DNA of 64,000 bases from Acidobacteriaceae bacterium (GTDB taxonomy: Bacteria; Acidobacteriota; Terriglobia; Terriglobales; Acidobacteriaceae), in the NCBI GenBank assembly GCA_903642225.1, contig CAHJWI010000017.1, forward strand, positions 1 to 64,000. Reading direction: 5' to 3'. Of the stretch, positions 33,501 to 42,091 are shown in pieces. Made by a program: the position numbers and the translations under genes. Below the pieces are notes generated by a model. It did no database searches. It was not told the DNA's origin and saw nothing but the letters and a program-made list of their open reading frames with translations. Within the stretch, counting starts at the first letter, position 1, and each line of letters begins with the position of its first letter.

Positions 33501-35895
33501 CTTTGGGTCGCAGGCCGTGGGCTACACGAGCGCGTCCAAAACAATTACCGTGAGCAACACAGGCACGGCGGCGCTGACAATTGCCCGCGTTGCGGCCAGC
33601 ACCGGTTGGATCGAGACAGACAGCTGCGCCGGTGCAACGCTGGCACCGGGTGGAACGTGCACCGTCCAGGTCAGCTTTGCGCCGGCAACCGCCACGGCGC
33701 AGACCGGCACGCTGCAGGTGTACGGCAATACCCTGGGCGGGTACGCCTCTGCAGCACTATCCGGCACGGGCACGGGCACACCCGCCGTTGCAGTCTCGCC
33801 AGCTTCCCTCAACTTTGCGGATACGGCCGTAAAGGCCACCTCCGCGGCGCAAACGGTGACCGTGACCAACAACGGTAACTTACCGGCAACGCTGCAGGCG
33901 CCATCGGTCACCAGCGACTTTCACCTGTCCGCCAGCACCTGCGGCACGTCGCTTGCCGTGGGTGCCAGCTGTGCGCTGAGCGTCACGTTCACACCTACCG
34001 GTACCAGCCTGCGTGCGGGTCTGCTGCAGCTTGCGGATAACGTAGGCACGCACTCCGTTACGCTGAACGGCAACGGCATCGCCGGTGACGTAACCGTCTC
34101 GCCCCTGGTCCTCCAGTTCCCGGACACACCGCTGAACCAGGTGAGCGCCGACAGGACGGTAACAGTGCTGAATAGCGGGAACGGACCACTGCAGCTGGGC
34201 GCGATTACGGCAAGCGGCGACTTCGCAGAGAGCGACACCTGCGCCGGTACCACACTTGCAGCCGGCAGAAGCTGTGCGGTGGCTGTCCGTTTCTTTCCGG
34301 TCGCCTCCGGCCTGCGTACGGGCACACTGGTCATCGCGTCTAACGCCAAGAGCGACAACACGAGCACGGCAAGCGTCGCGCTGAGCGGCAAGGGTTCCGG
34401 CAAGTTCAACGTGGTGCTGACGCCCACCACGCTCGATTTCGGCACGGCCTTCGTCGGTGCCGCGACCGGAGTCAAGAACATTACCGTCTCCAACACCGGA
34501 GCGAGCACGGGGAACCTGGGCACACTCACGGTCTCCGGCGACTACGTGTTGAAGGCCAACACATGCGGCACCACGCTGCCCTCACAGACCGGATGCACCG
34601 TATCGATTGCCTTTGCACCCACCTCTACCGGCACACGCACAGGGTCGCTGACCGTCACCGACGATGCGGGCACCCAGGTGGCCATGCTCACAGGCATCGG
34701 CACCTCCGCAGCAACGGACACCCTGACCCCGCTCTCCCTCTCGTTCGCAGCGACGACCGTCAACTCCAGCAGTTCCTCGCAAAGCGTATCGCTGACCAAC
34801 ACCGGAGACGTTGCCCTGACCCTGATCGCTGCGCGTATCACCGCCGGTGATTTCTCCGCAGTCAACGGTTGCGGTCCGTCGCTGCCGGCCCACAGTTCCT
34901 GCAGCATCGCGGTCACGTTTTCCCCTAAGTCCGTCGGAGCCCTGAGCGGCACGCTCGAGATCGACGACGTCCAGCACGCGCAGTTCGTGACCCTTGCCGG
35001 TTCCGCAACGGCAGGCGCTGGCGTTACCCTTTCGCCAGGGTCGCTGACTTTTGCGGCTACCGGCGTCGGTGTTGCTACCTCAACCCAGGCCGCCACCCTG
35101 ACCAACAACGGCACATCCCCGCTCAGCCTGGGATTGATCGCCACCACGGGGGACTTTGCTCCAGTGGCGAACGCCGGAAGCTGCACATCTGGCGCAGTAA
35201 TTCCGGTGGGCGGCAGCTGCACGTTGCAAGTAGCTTTTGCTCCAGGATCCGCCGGCACACGCACCGGTACATTAACCGTCGCCAGCAACACCGCGACCCA
35301 GACAGTTCGGCTCACCGGTCAGGGGATCGACTTTACCTTCGCGGCTAACGGTCCCACTAGCGTCTCGGTTGTCTCCGGCAAGAGCGCAACCTTCCCCCTG
35401 CTGCTGACCCCCGCGGTTGCAAGTTCCCTGCCTATTACGTTTGCCTGCACGGGCGCGCCTTCGAACGCAAAGTGTACCGTCACATCGCAGTACAACGATC
35501 TGTCGGCCACAAGCACGGTCTCTGCGGTAGTGCTGACGGGAACGACTGTGGCCATGTTGACGCCGCAAACTTTGCCTCACCAGGGTTCCGGATCTGACCG
35601 GGACTGGTACCCACTGCTTGTGCTGGCGATGATGGCTCCATGCGGCCTCCTGTTCAGACGGTCCGCCGCTCGCTCACTACTGTCGCTGATCGTACTGGCA
35701 ACTCTCGCCGTGTTGTTCGTCGGCTGCGGTTCCGGGCGGCGCACCGCAGATACCGGGGACGGATCGGGAGGTGCAGGGAGCTCAGGAAGTGGCACGACGG
35801 TAACACCGACTGGCTCCTACAGCCTTGTGGTCTCTGTCACGGGCGCCGGGCTTACTCGTCAAGTGCCGCTCACCCTGGTCGTCACCGCACAGTAG
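30556..35895 (+). CDS. Giant BNR-propeller/ASH-repeat surface protein
   Basis: A 1779-aa exported protein. From GTG 30556 it has a signal peptide (LRQTLALALVALTIGAQA). A sortilin/BNR-type propeller region (to about residue 975) repeats motifs such as GVWKSTN, SPDNGTTW, STDAGVTW and RSTDGAASW, ending in GTYGRGIWQLPL. Six choice-of-anchor-D (ASH) modules follow, each starting like LSPTSLSFG. Then come an Ig-like piece, two hydrophobic helices (WYPLLVLAMMAPCGLLF and LLSLIVLATLAVLFVG), a Cys in VGCGSG, a Gly/Ser linker and a small beta-strand tail. The frame is open from TTG 30451, so the start is uncertain. Role unknown; cell-surface location is inferred. Confidence 0.85.
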   Translation: MLRQTLALALVALTIGAQAIDAPPIGAQMSAQQSGDAATAPATTTQSTTNIAQRRARIFAQSRSHANGAAATLQAARKQHAELAAVAGRKATDAVLHAMALPGASRLQRNRTALTTSLSTPWQAVGPMQVSTAAYGLVTGRVTAVALDPADSTGNTVYLGTTGGGVWKSTNAAGTAANVSFAPLTDTLQVFSPNAGTSSAASLSIGAMTVQPGGTGVLLAGTGDPNDATDSYYGEGILRSPDNGTTWTLVEQSNDGVASHAFTGEGFAGFAWSTANPNLVVAAVSSSAEDSNVGGSVAGTSARGLYVSTDAGVTWQMATIDDGSNHFVQRPSDIFSATYEGNAATAVVWNPLRQKFYAAVRFHGYYESADGMTWTRMAAQPGAGLTTAACPTRSGSTGVTSCPIFRGALALQPVSGDLFALTVDAGNGDSGLYRDLCSSTGSACASSTVLWAQKLPSTPLEDGSGVIAQGDYNLSLSAVPAATALSTTDTLLFVGNADLFRCRLSDGCSLRNTTNAATGCAAPAMVAPAQHAIAFQTNSANTAAPLLYFGNDGGLWRSTDGVNQQATSCGADDATHFDNLNGALGSLAEVSGLSTHPSDGGIALVALGALGSAASTASSSTGSLQSVWTQMGTGESGNVAIDQASPTNWLLQSGFGVSLYRCTKGTACAPADFNGPPAIGASQVNGDTELTDAPILLDPALNSNVIVGTCRVYRGPAGGGSTWTSGADAISTPLSGPANSICAGSNGLIRSIGAGGLTQLTASSATSGSPVLYAGLAGSKDGGTNAFGGHFYRTTQGNLANGGTQWTDVTAGTVTNDTANNGRFNPFSFDVSSISIDPGDPSGLTVYATVMGFNTPVVYRSTDGAASWANISANLPYAPVNAVVVDPNDSNVVYVGSDTGVYVTTDVTSCAAANAQCWSVYGTALPNAPVTKLVASVAFALPGNGAGVLRAGTYGRGIWQLPLITAGQSARAVATLSPTSLSFGSQAVGYTSASKTITVSNTGTAALTIARVAASTGWIETDSCAGATLAPGGTCTVQVSFAPATATAQTGTLQVYGNTLGGYASAALSGTGTGTPAVAVSPASLNFADTAVKATSAAQTVTVTNNGNLPATLQAPSVTSDFHLSASTCGTSLAVGASCALSVTFTPTGTSLRAGLLQLADNVGTHSVTLNGNGIAGDVTVSPLVLQFPDTPLNQVSADRTVTVLNSGNGPLQLGAITASGDFAESDTCAGTTLAAGRSCAVAVRFFPVASGLRTGTLVIASNAKSDNTSTASVALSGKGSGKFNVVLTPTTLDFGTAFVGAATGVKNITVSNTGASTGNLGTLTVSGDYVLKANTCGTTLPSQTGCTVSIAFAPTSTGTRTGSLTVTDDAGTQVAMLTGIGTSAATDTLTPLSLSFAATTVNSSSSSQSVSLTNTGDVALTLIAARITAGDFSAVNGCGPSLPAHSSCSIAVTFSPKSVGALSGTLEIDDVQHAQFVTLAGSATAGAGVTLSPGSLTFAATGVGVATSTQAATLTNNGTSPLSLGLIATTGDFAPVANAGSCTSGAVIPVGGSCTLQVAFAPGSAGTRTGTLTVASNTATQTVRLTGQGIDFTFAANGPTSVSVVSGKSATFPLLLTPAVASSLPITFACTGAPSNAKCTVTSQYNDLSATSTVSAVVLTGTTVAMLTPQTLPHQGSGSDRDWYPLLVLAMMAPCGLLFRRSAARSLLSLIVLATLAVLFVGCGSGRRTADTGDGSGGAGSSGSGTTVTPTGSYSLVVSVTGAGLTRQVPLTLVVTAQ
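33478..35325 (+). repeat. Six tandem ASH (choice-of-anchor D) modules
   Basis: Six modules of about 100 codons inside the giant surface protein, beginning near 33478, 33787, 34087, 34411, 34720 and 35023. Each has an entry like L-S-P-x-S-L-x-F, a VSNTG/VTNNG-type strand, a conserved Cys pair (S-C-A or T-C-G, then S/T-C-x-V) and a G-T-L-x-V strand. Confidence 0.8.
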
Positions 35896-36204
35896 CTGGG
35901 TTGCCATCGCGGCCGAGACATACCACTCTTTTCAGGAGTGGCTAAGCGCTAAAGTACGCTGAACGTTAGTGCCGGTTGAAATCTACTTTGTAGACGCGAA
36001 TCACTTGACGAAGCATCCCTCGGCGCACGTTGTAAGCCCAGAGTTAGCTTGACTGACCACGATGCCAGACCGCCTGTGGCACGAGCGCGAAATATATCCC
36101 AACGAGCCGCCGAGTGACAGGCTGTGATTCACCAAACATGAGTTTGTTTCAGCGGACCACGCGTAAAGGAATCGGATACGACCACCGATGCGAGAGAGCG
36201 TGTC
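35896..36204. other. Intergenic region between convergent surface-protein and ctaF genes
   Basis: About 310 bases with no gene. It contains a small hairpin (35923-35941) just after the surface-protein gene. The rest shows nothing I can assign. Confidence 0.45.
35923..35941. terminator. Possible weak terminator hairpin
   Basis: CCACTC (35923-35928) and GAGTGG (35936-35941) form a six-base stem with a seven-base T-rich loop, 28 bases after the surface-protein stop. No T-tract follows. Confidence 0.35.
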
Positions 36205-36618
36205 CTACCACTGTCCCCAGGCCCGCGAGACATAATCGCTCAGACTCATAAATACAAGGATCAGAAAGGTAAAGAAACCGGATGCCACGGTAAGCTTCAC
36301 CAGCCGCGAACTGTATTTCACGTGCATGAAGAAGAGCACCACGAAAACAGCTTTAGTACATGCAATTGCGATTGCAACAGGCGCGTTTAACCGACCCAGA
36401 GGGACGTACGCGAAACCCACAGTCGCCAACGTGCCGATCATAAGAACGCCGAAGATCGACAGGTACATTACTGGGCTCACAATGTGGTGAGCAACATGCT
36501 CCGGGTTATTTACGTTTGGCGCATCGATGGCATTCAGGTTTTGGCCGGAGGCTGTGACCGGCGTCAGGTTCTGTGACGTTACCTGTTCGCCGTTCCTGTT
36601 GCTTGTGTAATCGCTCAT
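36205..36618 (-). CDS. ctaF: Cytochrome c oxidase subunit IV (caa3 type)
   Basis: A 137-aa small membrane subunit with three helices in the second half (MYLSIFGVLMIGTLATVGF, VAIAIACTKAVFVVLFFMHV, and a third ending LVFMSLSDYV). FFMHVKYSSRLVKL is the family hallmark (COX4_pro). The N-terminal 45 residues are polar. It is the last gene of the respiratory operon, 56 bases after subunit III. It stabilises the oxidase rather than taking part in catalysis. Confidence 0.9.
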   Translation of the reverse strand: MSDYTSNRNGEQVTSQNLTPVTASGQNLNAIDAPNVNNPEHVAHHIVSPVMYLSIFGVLMIGTLATVGFAYVPLGRLNAPVAIAIACTKAVFVVLFFMHVKYSSRLVKLTVASGFFTFLILVFMSLSDYVSRAWGQW

Positions 36619-36674
36619 GTGTTCCTCTTGCTCTGGAGTCTGGCTGTTTACTGCGTCTGCCTTGCTGGCGAGGA

Positions 36675-37433
36675 TCAGTGCCGATTAATCAGGTACAGCA
36701 GCGGAAACAGGAAAATCCACACAATATCGACAAAATGCCAATACAAGCCGAAGTTCTCAATGGGCTGCACGTACCCTGAGGTGTACGCTCCACTGTTTGA
36801 TTTCCAGAGCAAAACGATCAAGATTGCAATCCCGATGATCATATGAACCGCGTGCACACCTGTCATGGCGAAGTAGAGGGAGAAGAAAATCTGTGTCTTC
36901 TCTGCCACGTCGATGGGCAGTGGCTTCTCCTTGCTGCCGGCTGGCGGGGTGGTGAAATCACGAATATCAAAAGCCGCGCCGGGCACGTGGTGCTCACGGA
37001 ATTTGTCACTGTACTCACCGGTCTTGATGCCCAGAAAGGCGAATCCCAGGACAACCGTTGCAAGCAGGGAAATCTGGAGGAACTTCTTGTTACGAACCTC
37101 TGCAGACCACACTGCCATGGCCATGGTGAATGACGAACTGATCAGTACGATCGTGTTGATTAAGCCCAGAGGCATGGAAATGGTGTTGGATGCCGCTACA
37201 AAAGCGTCGTAGTACCAATTGCGATACAGCAGGTAGGCCATGAAGAGGCCACCGAAAAACATGATCTCCGTCAGCAGAAACAACCACATGCCAAAGCTCG
37301 CCGCCTCACGCTGCTGTTCTGCCGTCTCAAAATGATGTTTCTGGTAGAACGGGTGATCGTGCACACCGGTGGAGTGCTCGACCTCCGGCGACGGCGGATG
37401 CGTCAGTTCAGAAATGGTCGTGCTAACCGACAT
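36675..37433 (-). CDS. ctaE: Cytochrome c oxidase subunit III
   Basis: A 252-aa subunit of the heme-copper oxidase in the inner membrane. Family segments: [38 protein letters not shown], and the C-terminal [18 protein letters not shown]. About seven helices, with a hydrophilic stretch of about 45 residues (about 135-180) between helices 4 and 5. It contains no redox centre and supports proton-uptake stability. It is separated from subunit I by 134 bases, the longest gap in the oxidase part of the operon. Confidence 0.95.
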   Translation of the reverse strand: MSVSTTISELTHPPSPEVEHSTGVHDHPFYQKHHFETAEQQREAASFGMWLFLLTEIMFFGGLFMAYLLYRNWYYDAFVAASNTISMPLGLINTIVLISSSFTMAMAVWSAEVRNKKFLQISLLATVVLGFAFLGIKTGEYSDKFREHHVPGAAFDIRDFTTPPAGSKEKPLPIDVAEKTQIFFSLYFAMTGVHAVHMIIGIAILIVLLWKSNSGAYTSGYVQPIENFGLYWHFVDIVWIFLFPLLYLINRH

Positions 37434-37567
37434 GTTCTCTTCCTCTTCCCAGATATCCAGAGCACTCAGATACCCGTACCCTTGTCGGGCTTGACACTCA
37501 CTTTACTTCAACTTGGTCCGACCTAAGGGGAAGGCCCAATCGCCTCCACCCCTGGTATGCAGAGAAG

Positions 37568-39229
37568 CTAGGCGACGTGCTGTGCCTCCCGTGCTGTTTT
37601 GCGGGCCAGCCACTCATAATCGTAGGCTTCCTGCTCCACGATTGGCGTCACTAGGAAGTTTTCGGTCAAGGGCGGCGATTGGATTTGCCATTCCAGGCCA
37701 GTCGCCTGCCACGGGTTATTACCCGCGATCGCTCCGTATTTCAACGACCAGCCGAGATAGAGCAACGGCAATAAGTAACCAACACCCAGCACCGTCGCTC
37801 CAGCTGTAGACAAAACATTGAGAACCTGGAACTCAGCGGGATACGCGTGATAGCGGCGAGGCATGCCCAAGTACCCCACGACGAACTGCGGGAAGAAAGT
37901 CAGGATAAAGCCGATAAACGTGATGATCGCTGCCAGCTTGGACACCGACTCCGGATACATGCGGCCGGTCATCTTTGGCCACCAGAAGTGAACTCCGGCG
38001 AGGAATGCCATAAGCATGCCGCCGACCATGACGAAGTGGAAGTGTGCCACGATAAAGTAGGTCTCTGTGAGATGGATGTCCATTCCAAGCGAACCGAGAA
38101 AGACACCGGTCAGGCCACCGATGGTAAATAAGCCGATGAAGCCAAAAGCGTACAGCATGGGTGTTTCGAAAGTGACCGACCCCTTTTGCAGGGTAAAGGA
38201 CCAATTGAAGATTTTTATCGCGGAGGGTACAGCTACAAGCATAGTGAGCAGTGAGAACACCAGTACTGAATAGTTCGACACGCCCATGATGAACATGTGG
38301 TGGGCCCAGACAAAAAAGCCGAACAGCGCGATGGCAACCGACGAGAATGCGACGGCAGTATAACCAAATACTCGCTTGCGACTGAACGTCGAAATCACCT
38401 CAGAAATAACACCAAACCCGGGCAGGATCATGATGTACACGGCCGGGTGTGAGTAAAACCAAAAAAGGTGCTGGAAGAGCAACGGATCGCCACCCTTTGC
38501 CGGATCAAAGACGCCGATGCCGACGAGGCGCTCCAGCGCGACCAGGGTGATCGCAATGGCGAGGACCGGTGTACCCAGAACCATCATGATGGCAGCTGCG
38601 TAATTCGACCACACAAATAACGGCATCTTGAACCAGGTCATGCCTGGCGCACGCATACGGTGCACGGTCACGATAAAGTTCAGTCCGGTGAAGATGGAGG
38701 AGAAGCCTGCGATAAAGATCGCGGTGGCGGTCGTGATCACATGGGTATTCAGGTAGTGAGTCGAGAGCGGGGTTGTGAACGTCCAGCCTGTGTCGACACC
38801 GCCAAGCACAAGCGACGCCAACACAAAAGTGCCACCGATCATGTATAGATACCAGCTCAGCAAATTGATCTTTGGGAACGCCAGATCCTTGGCACCGATC
38901 ATGATTGGAATTAAGAAATTGCCGAGCGTGGCCGGCACGGAAGGCACCAGGAACAGGAAGATCATGACGATGCCGTGCATCGTGAACATCTTGTTATAGG
39001 TGTCGGCAGCCATCAGGTCGCCGGCCGGCGTCAGCAGTTCCAGCCGAATCATGCCGGCAAAGAAGCCGCCTAAAAAGAAGAAGAACGTGATTGACACCAA
39101 ATACAGCATGGCGATGCGCTTGTGATCGCCCGTCAGCAACCACGACATCAAGCCGTGCTCATTGTTGAGGTAATTGCGCTTCGGCAACGTGGCCGTGCTT
39201 TGATCGGGCAGGGATACGATCGTGCTCAT
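37568..39229 (-). CDS. ctaD: Cytochrome c oxidase subunit I
   Basis: The 553-aa catalytic subunit of an A-type heme-copper oxidase, reducing O2 to water and pumping protons. Heme and copper ligands are present: [10 protein letters not shown] (low-spin heme His), [18 protein letters not shown] (CuB His and the cross-linked Tyr), WAHHMF (two CuB His) and [11 protein letters not shown] (both heme His). Its start overlaps the end of subunit II by four bases (ATGA), so the two are translationally coupled. It reads as part of one transcript from actA. Confidence 0.98.
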   Translation of the reverse strand: MSTIVSLPDQSTATLPKRNYLNNEHGLMSWLLTGDHKRIAMLYLVSITFFFFLGGFFAGMIRLELLTPAGDLMAADTYNKMFTMHGIVMIFLFLVPSVPATLGNFLIPIMIGAKDLAFPKINLLSWYLYMIGGTFVLASLVLGGVDTGWTFTTPLSTHYLNTHVITTATAIFIAGFSSIFTGLNFIVTVHRMRAPGMTWFKMPLFVWSNYAAAIMMVLGTPVLAIAITLVALERLVGIGVFDPAKGGDPLLFQHLFWFYSHPAVYIMILPGFGVISEVISTFSRKRVFGYTAVAFSSVAIALFGFFVWAHHMFIMGVSNYSVLVFSLLTMLVAVPSAIKIFNWSFTLQKGSVTFETPMLYAFGFIGLFTIGGLTGVFLGSLGMDIHLTETYFIVAHFHFVMVGGMLMAFLAGVHFWWPKMTGRMYPESVSKLAAIITFIGFILTFFPQFVVGYLGMPRRYHAYPAEFQVLNVLSTAGATVLGVGYLLPLLYLGWSLKYGAIAGNNPWQATGLEWQIQSPPLTENFLVTPIVEQEAYDYEWLARKTAREAQHVA

Positions 39230-40275
39230 GGCTTCACCATTTCCGGGGTGGTTGGCGCTGCGTCGCTTGACTTAGCTGTCACCAGCGTTTGCTGATTACG
39301 ATAGTTGCTCTTTAGGGTTTTGATGTATTCGACAAGGTCAATCAGACCTTCTTCGGATACCTGACCCTGATAGGTGGGCATAATCGGCTTGTAGCCTGCC
39401 GGGACGTGCTGGGACGGATTCAGAATCGTGTCACGCAGCCATCCACTGGTTGCGATCTGGGTGGAACCATCATCCATGGTGATCTTTGCGCCGTAGAGAC
39501 CAGAAAGGTTGGGGCCCCGCGCTGCCGCCGTGCCATTATGGCAACTGTTGCAGCCGAGCGAGCTGAAGATACGTTCACCATTCTGCGCAAGACTTGTACC
39601 GCTGGTCGAAGTCTCCGTCCATTTCTGGTAGTCGTCCGGAGTCATCGCAACGATCTCGCCTATCATGCCGCTGTGAAGCGTGCCGCAGTACTGCGTGCAG
39701 AAAAGGTGGTAGGTGCCTGGCTGCGTTGCGTTGAACCACACCGTGGAGTAGCGTCCAGGAATGACCTCGCGTTTCACGCGAAAAGCAGGAATGGAGTACG
39801 AGTGGAAGACGTCCTGCGAGATCATGGTCAACTGGACAGGTCGACCGGTTGGCACGTGTAGGGCGTTGATCTCATGCTGGCCGCCGGGATGTTCGGCCTT
39901 CCACATCCATTGTTTGCCGACGATGTAGATCTGCATGGCGTTCGCGGGCGGATTGTAGATGCGGAAATAGAGCCAAGCACCCCAGACGAAGACGAAGAGA
40001 AAGATGCCGAGGGGGATGATGGTCCAGGTGGCTTCGAGCAGCGTCGAGCCTTCTACCTGAATCGCCACGGGGTGCTTTTCTGCACGGTATTTAAAGGCGA
40101 AAGTAAACAGGAGCGCGCCGACAAGGACCAGCCCGAAGATGGTCATTGCCCATAAAAACAGGTAAAGAGCGTCCGTCCACGGCGCGATCGTCGACGCTTC
40201 CTGCGGCCATAAAGCGAATGTTGTCATCCACTTGGTGAGGAATTGCCAGAGTACCGGACTAATGAAATGGGACAT
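39226..40275 (-). CDS. ctaC: Cytochrome c oxidase subunit II with fused cytochrome c (caa3)
   Basis: A 349-aa electron-entry subunit. Two N-terminal helices (about 38-62 and 82-105) anchor a CuA cupredoxin domain with ligands His158, Cys193, Cys197, His201 and Met204 ([13 protein letters not shown]). A C-terminal cytochrome c domain binds heme through GCNSCH (Cys242, Cys245, His246). The fused heme domain defines the caa3 type and allows direct electron intake from alternative complex III. An N-terminal signal peptide is not obvious. Confidence 0.97.
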   Translation of the reverse strand: MSHFISPVLWQFLTKWMTTFALWPQEASTIAPWTDALYLFLWAMTIFGLVLVGALLFTFAFKYRAEKHPVAIQVEGSTLLEATWTIIPLGIFLFVFVWGAWLYFRIYNPPANAMQIYIVGKQWMWKAEHPGGQHEINALHVPTGRPVQLTMISQDVFHSYSIPAFRVKREVIPGRYSTVWFNATQPGTYHLFCTQYCGTLHSGMIGEIVAMTPDDYQKWTETSTSGTSLAQNGERIFSSLGCNSCHNGTAAARGPNLSGLYGAKITMDDGSTQIATSGWLRDTILNPSQHVPAGYKPIMPTYQGQVSEEGLIDLVEYIKTLKSNYRNQQTLVTAKSSDAAPTTPEMVKP

Positions 40276-40371
40276 CGTGACCTTTTTTCTCGTCTTCCTA
40301 AGTCTTTTCCCTTGTTGCAGGTGGAGATGAAAGCGGATGCAGCGGGTGTTGCCGTATGCCGTAAGTTTTTG

Positions 40372-41289
40372 TTATGAAACGTCTTCGCGGCCAAGCGTGA
40401 GCTTTTTCGCGGCGAGCTGGTGATCACGGCGGAACATGATGAACATAAAGCCGCCGAGGCAAGCCATGGTGAGCATGCCGCCTACCTGGACGACGCGGGC
40501 GACGATGAGGCTGTGCTTGTTGCGGTGTGGATCGTAATGGTAGCAGTAGGTGAGGATGTTGGCGACCGGAGAGCCGATCTTGTTGCCGGAGGCTTCGACG
40601 AGACCGAGCAGAACGTCCTTGGGCGAGTATTCGACGCCAAGGTAATACTGGGCGACTTTGCCGTCGGGGGTGAGGATCTGGATGGAGCTCGCGTGGGCGA
40701 ATTGGGTGAGCTTGCCGTCGGGGCCGGGCACGCGAACGTAGCCGAAGCCAACGGCCCGGGAGAGCGCGTCGATGGAAGGCTGCGGGCCCACGAGGAAGTG
40801 CCAACCGTCTTCAGTGCCGGGGCGGGCGTAGCGTTTTGTGTAGAGCGCCTTCTTTTTCGCTGCCATGTCGACGGTGTCGGATGGATCGATAGAGGCGATG
40901 ATGACCTGGAAGTCTTTGCCGGGGCTGAGGTGGACCATGGCGAGGGCCTGGGTGAGGCCGTCGAGCTCCTCAGAGCAGAGCATGGGGCACTGGTAGTAGA
41001 CCAGAGCCAGAACGGCGGGTTTGCCGTTCTGAAAATAGTCGCCCAGATGAATCGGCTTCCCGGTCTCGTCGGTGAAGGTGGAAGCGAGGGGAATCCGGGT
41101 GTTGAGGTGCTGCTCAACCTTGGCGGAGTTGAGAACGATGGGAAGCTCGTTGCCGTACTGGTCGCCCGTCTGCTTGTCGCCTGGGGCGGCAACCTGAGCA
41201 GATCCAGTGGCAGATGCGACCAAGCCGCAGACAAGCGCCATCATCTGCAGCAGACGGCTCATGGTGCGGGTTGGCGTTGGGGAGGTCAT
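40372..41289 (-). CDS. SCO1/SenC-family copper chaperone
   Basis: A 305-aa thioredoxin-fold protein that loads copper into the CuA site. A signal or anchor helix (MMALVCGLVASATGSAQ) precedes the domain. The metal site YYQCPMLCSEELD has Cys101 and Cys105, with a conserved His further on (TQFAHASS). The C-terminus has a TM helix (VGGMLTMACLGGFMFIMF), giving two membrane anchors, not usual in eukaryotic Sco but common in acidobacterial and related operons. It lies between the unassigned one-TM protein and ctaC, where it serves maturation of the adjacent oxidase. Confidence 0.93.
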   Translation of the reverse strand: MTSPTPTRTMSRLLQMMALVCGLVASATGSAQVAAPGDKQTGDQYGNELPIVLNSAKVEQHLNTRIPLASTFTDETGKPIHLGDYFQNGKPAVLALVYYQCPMLCSEELDGLTQALAMVHLSPGKDFQVIIASIDPSDTVDMAAKKKALYTKRYARPGTEDGWHFLVGPQPSIDALSRAVGFGYVRVPGPDGKLTQFAHASSIQILTPDGKVAQYYLGVEYSPKDVLLGLVEASGNKIGSPVANILTYCYHYDPHRNKHSLIVARVVQVGGMLTMACLGGFMFIMFRRDHQLAAKKLTLGREDVS

Positions 41290-41320
41290 TGCTTTTCCTG
41301 GTTTCTACGTCTCTATTGTT

Positions 41321-42091
41321 CTACTGAGGCTCTCTTGCGTTTTTTGGGTCCGACTTCTTTTCAAGTTTCGCGTGCTGCTCGGGTTTTTGTGGCTCCGCAG
41401 CGGCCATTTTCTGATCGCGCTTTTCCATTTCGTCGAGCTCGTAAGCGGTACGTGCGAAGCCGTTGGTGAGCGGCACAGTCGCGATGTGAGGCAGATCGCC
41501 GGTCATACCTGCAGTCAACAACGGGGCTGCAGCGCTTCCTCCATTGTTCGCTGGCAGGCCGCGTTTTACAACAAGCAGCATGGCAATCTCAATCGGTATC
41601 CGGACGCCGCCGGGTGTGCCCTGGCCGGGCTCGATCGCGGTGTAGTGGTTGAGCAGCAAATCCTCGCGGGCGTGCAGGTCGGCGGTGGACTGGTTGGAGT
41701 CGTCGGCATCAAGGCGGGGCGTGGGAAAGGCCTGAGTCAGGACTGCGGCTTCCTTCTGCTCCATCTCGCCGTTGGTCGCGAGGCTGTCGCCACGATGCAG
41801 GCCGACTTTGTTCGTGACCTGCGAGGTCTGGGGATCGAGGCTGGCTTCGCTGCTGTCCTGCTTGAGCAGGCCGAAGTTGATCGCCTTACCCATGGCATAG
41901 CAAAGAACGAAGAAGACAAGGAGAAAGCCGACAAGACCGCCGAGAAAGACCACCACGCCTTTGGCGTTGACGTCTTCGACCTCGTAGCCCGGGTTTTCTG
42001 CGTTCGTCTTCGGAGCGGGATGGCCGACCGGCTTTTCGAGTCCGTGCTCTTCGTGCGATTCGGTGTTGTGCTGCCCAGAATTAATGGCCAT
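41321..42091 (-). CDS. Unassigned one-TM protein in the ACIII-caa3 operon
   Basis: A 256-aa protein I do not recognise. An acidic and His-rich N-terminus (1-45) is followed by one strong TM helix, GVVVFLGGLVGFLLVFFVLC (about 45-64). The rest is polar. It contains RIPIEIAMLLVVKRGLP (about 163-179) and ends in a highly charged tail. There are no heme, copper or Fe-S ligand motifs. Its start overlaps the end of actF by 11 bases, so it is translationally coupled to complex III. It may be an accessory or assembly subunit. RIPIEIAM...L is reminiscent of small ACIII-associated proteins, but I cannot confirm this. Confidence 0.85.
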   Translation of the reverse strand: MAINSGQHNTESHEEHGLEKPVGHPAPKTNAENPGYEVEDVNAKGVVVFLGGLVGFLLVFFVLCYAMGKAINFGLLKQDSSEASLDPQTSQVTNKVGLHRGDSLATNGEMEQKEAAVLTQAFPTPRLDADDSNQSTADLHAREDLLLNHYTAIEPGQGTPGGVRIPIEIAMLLVVKRGLPANNGGSAAAPLLTAGMTGDLPHIATVPLTNGFARTAYELDEMEKRDQKMAAAEPQKPEQHAKLEKKSDPKNAREPQ

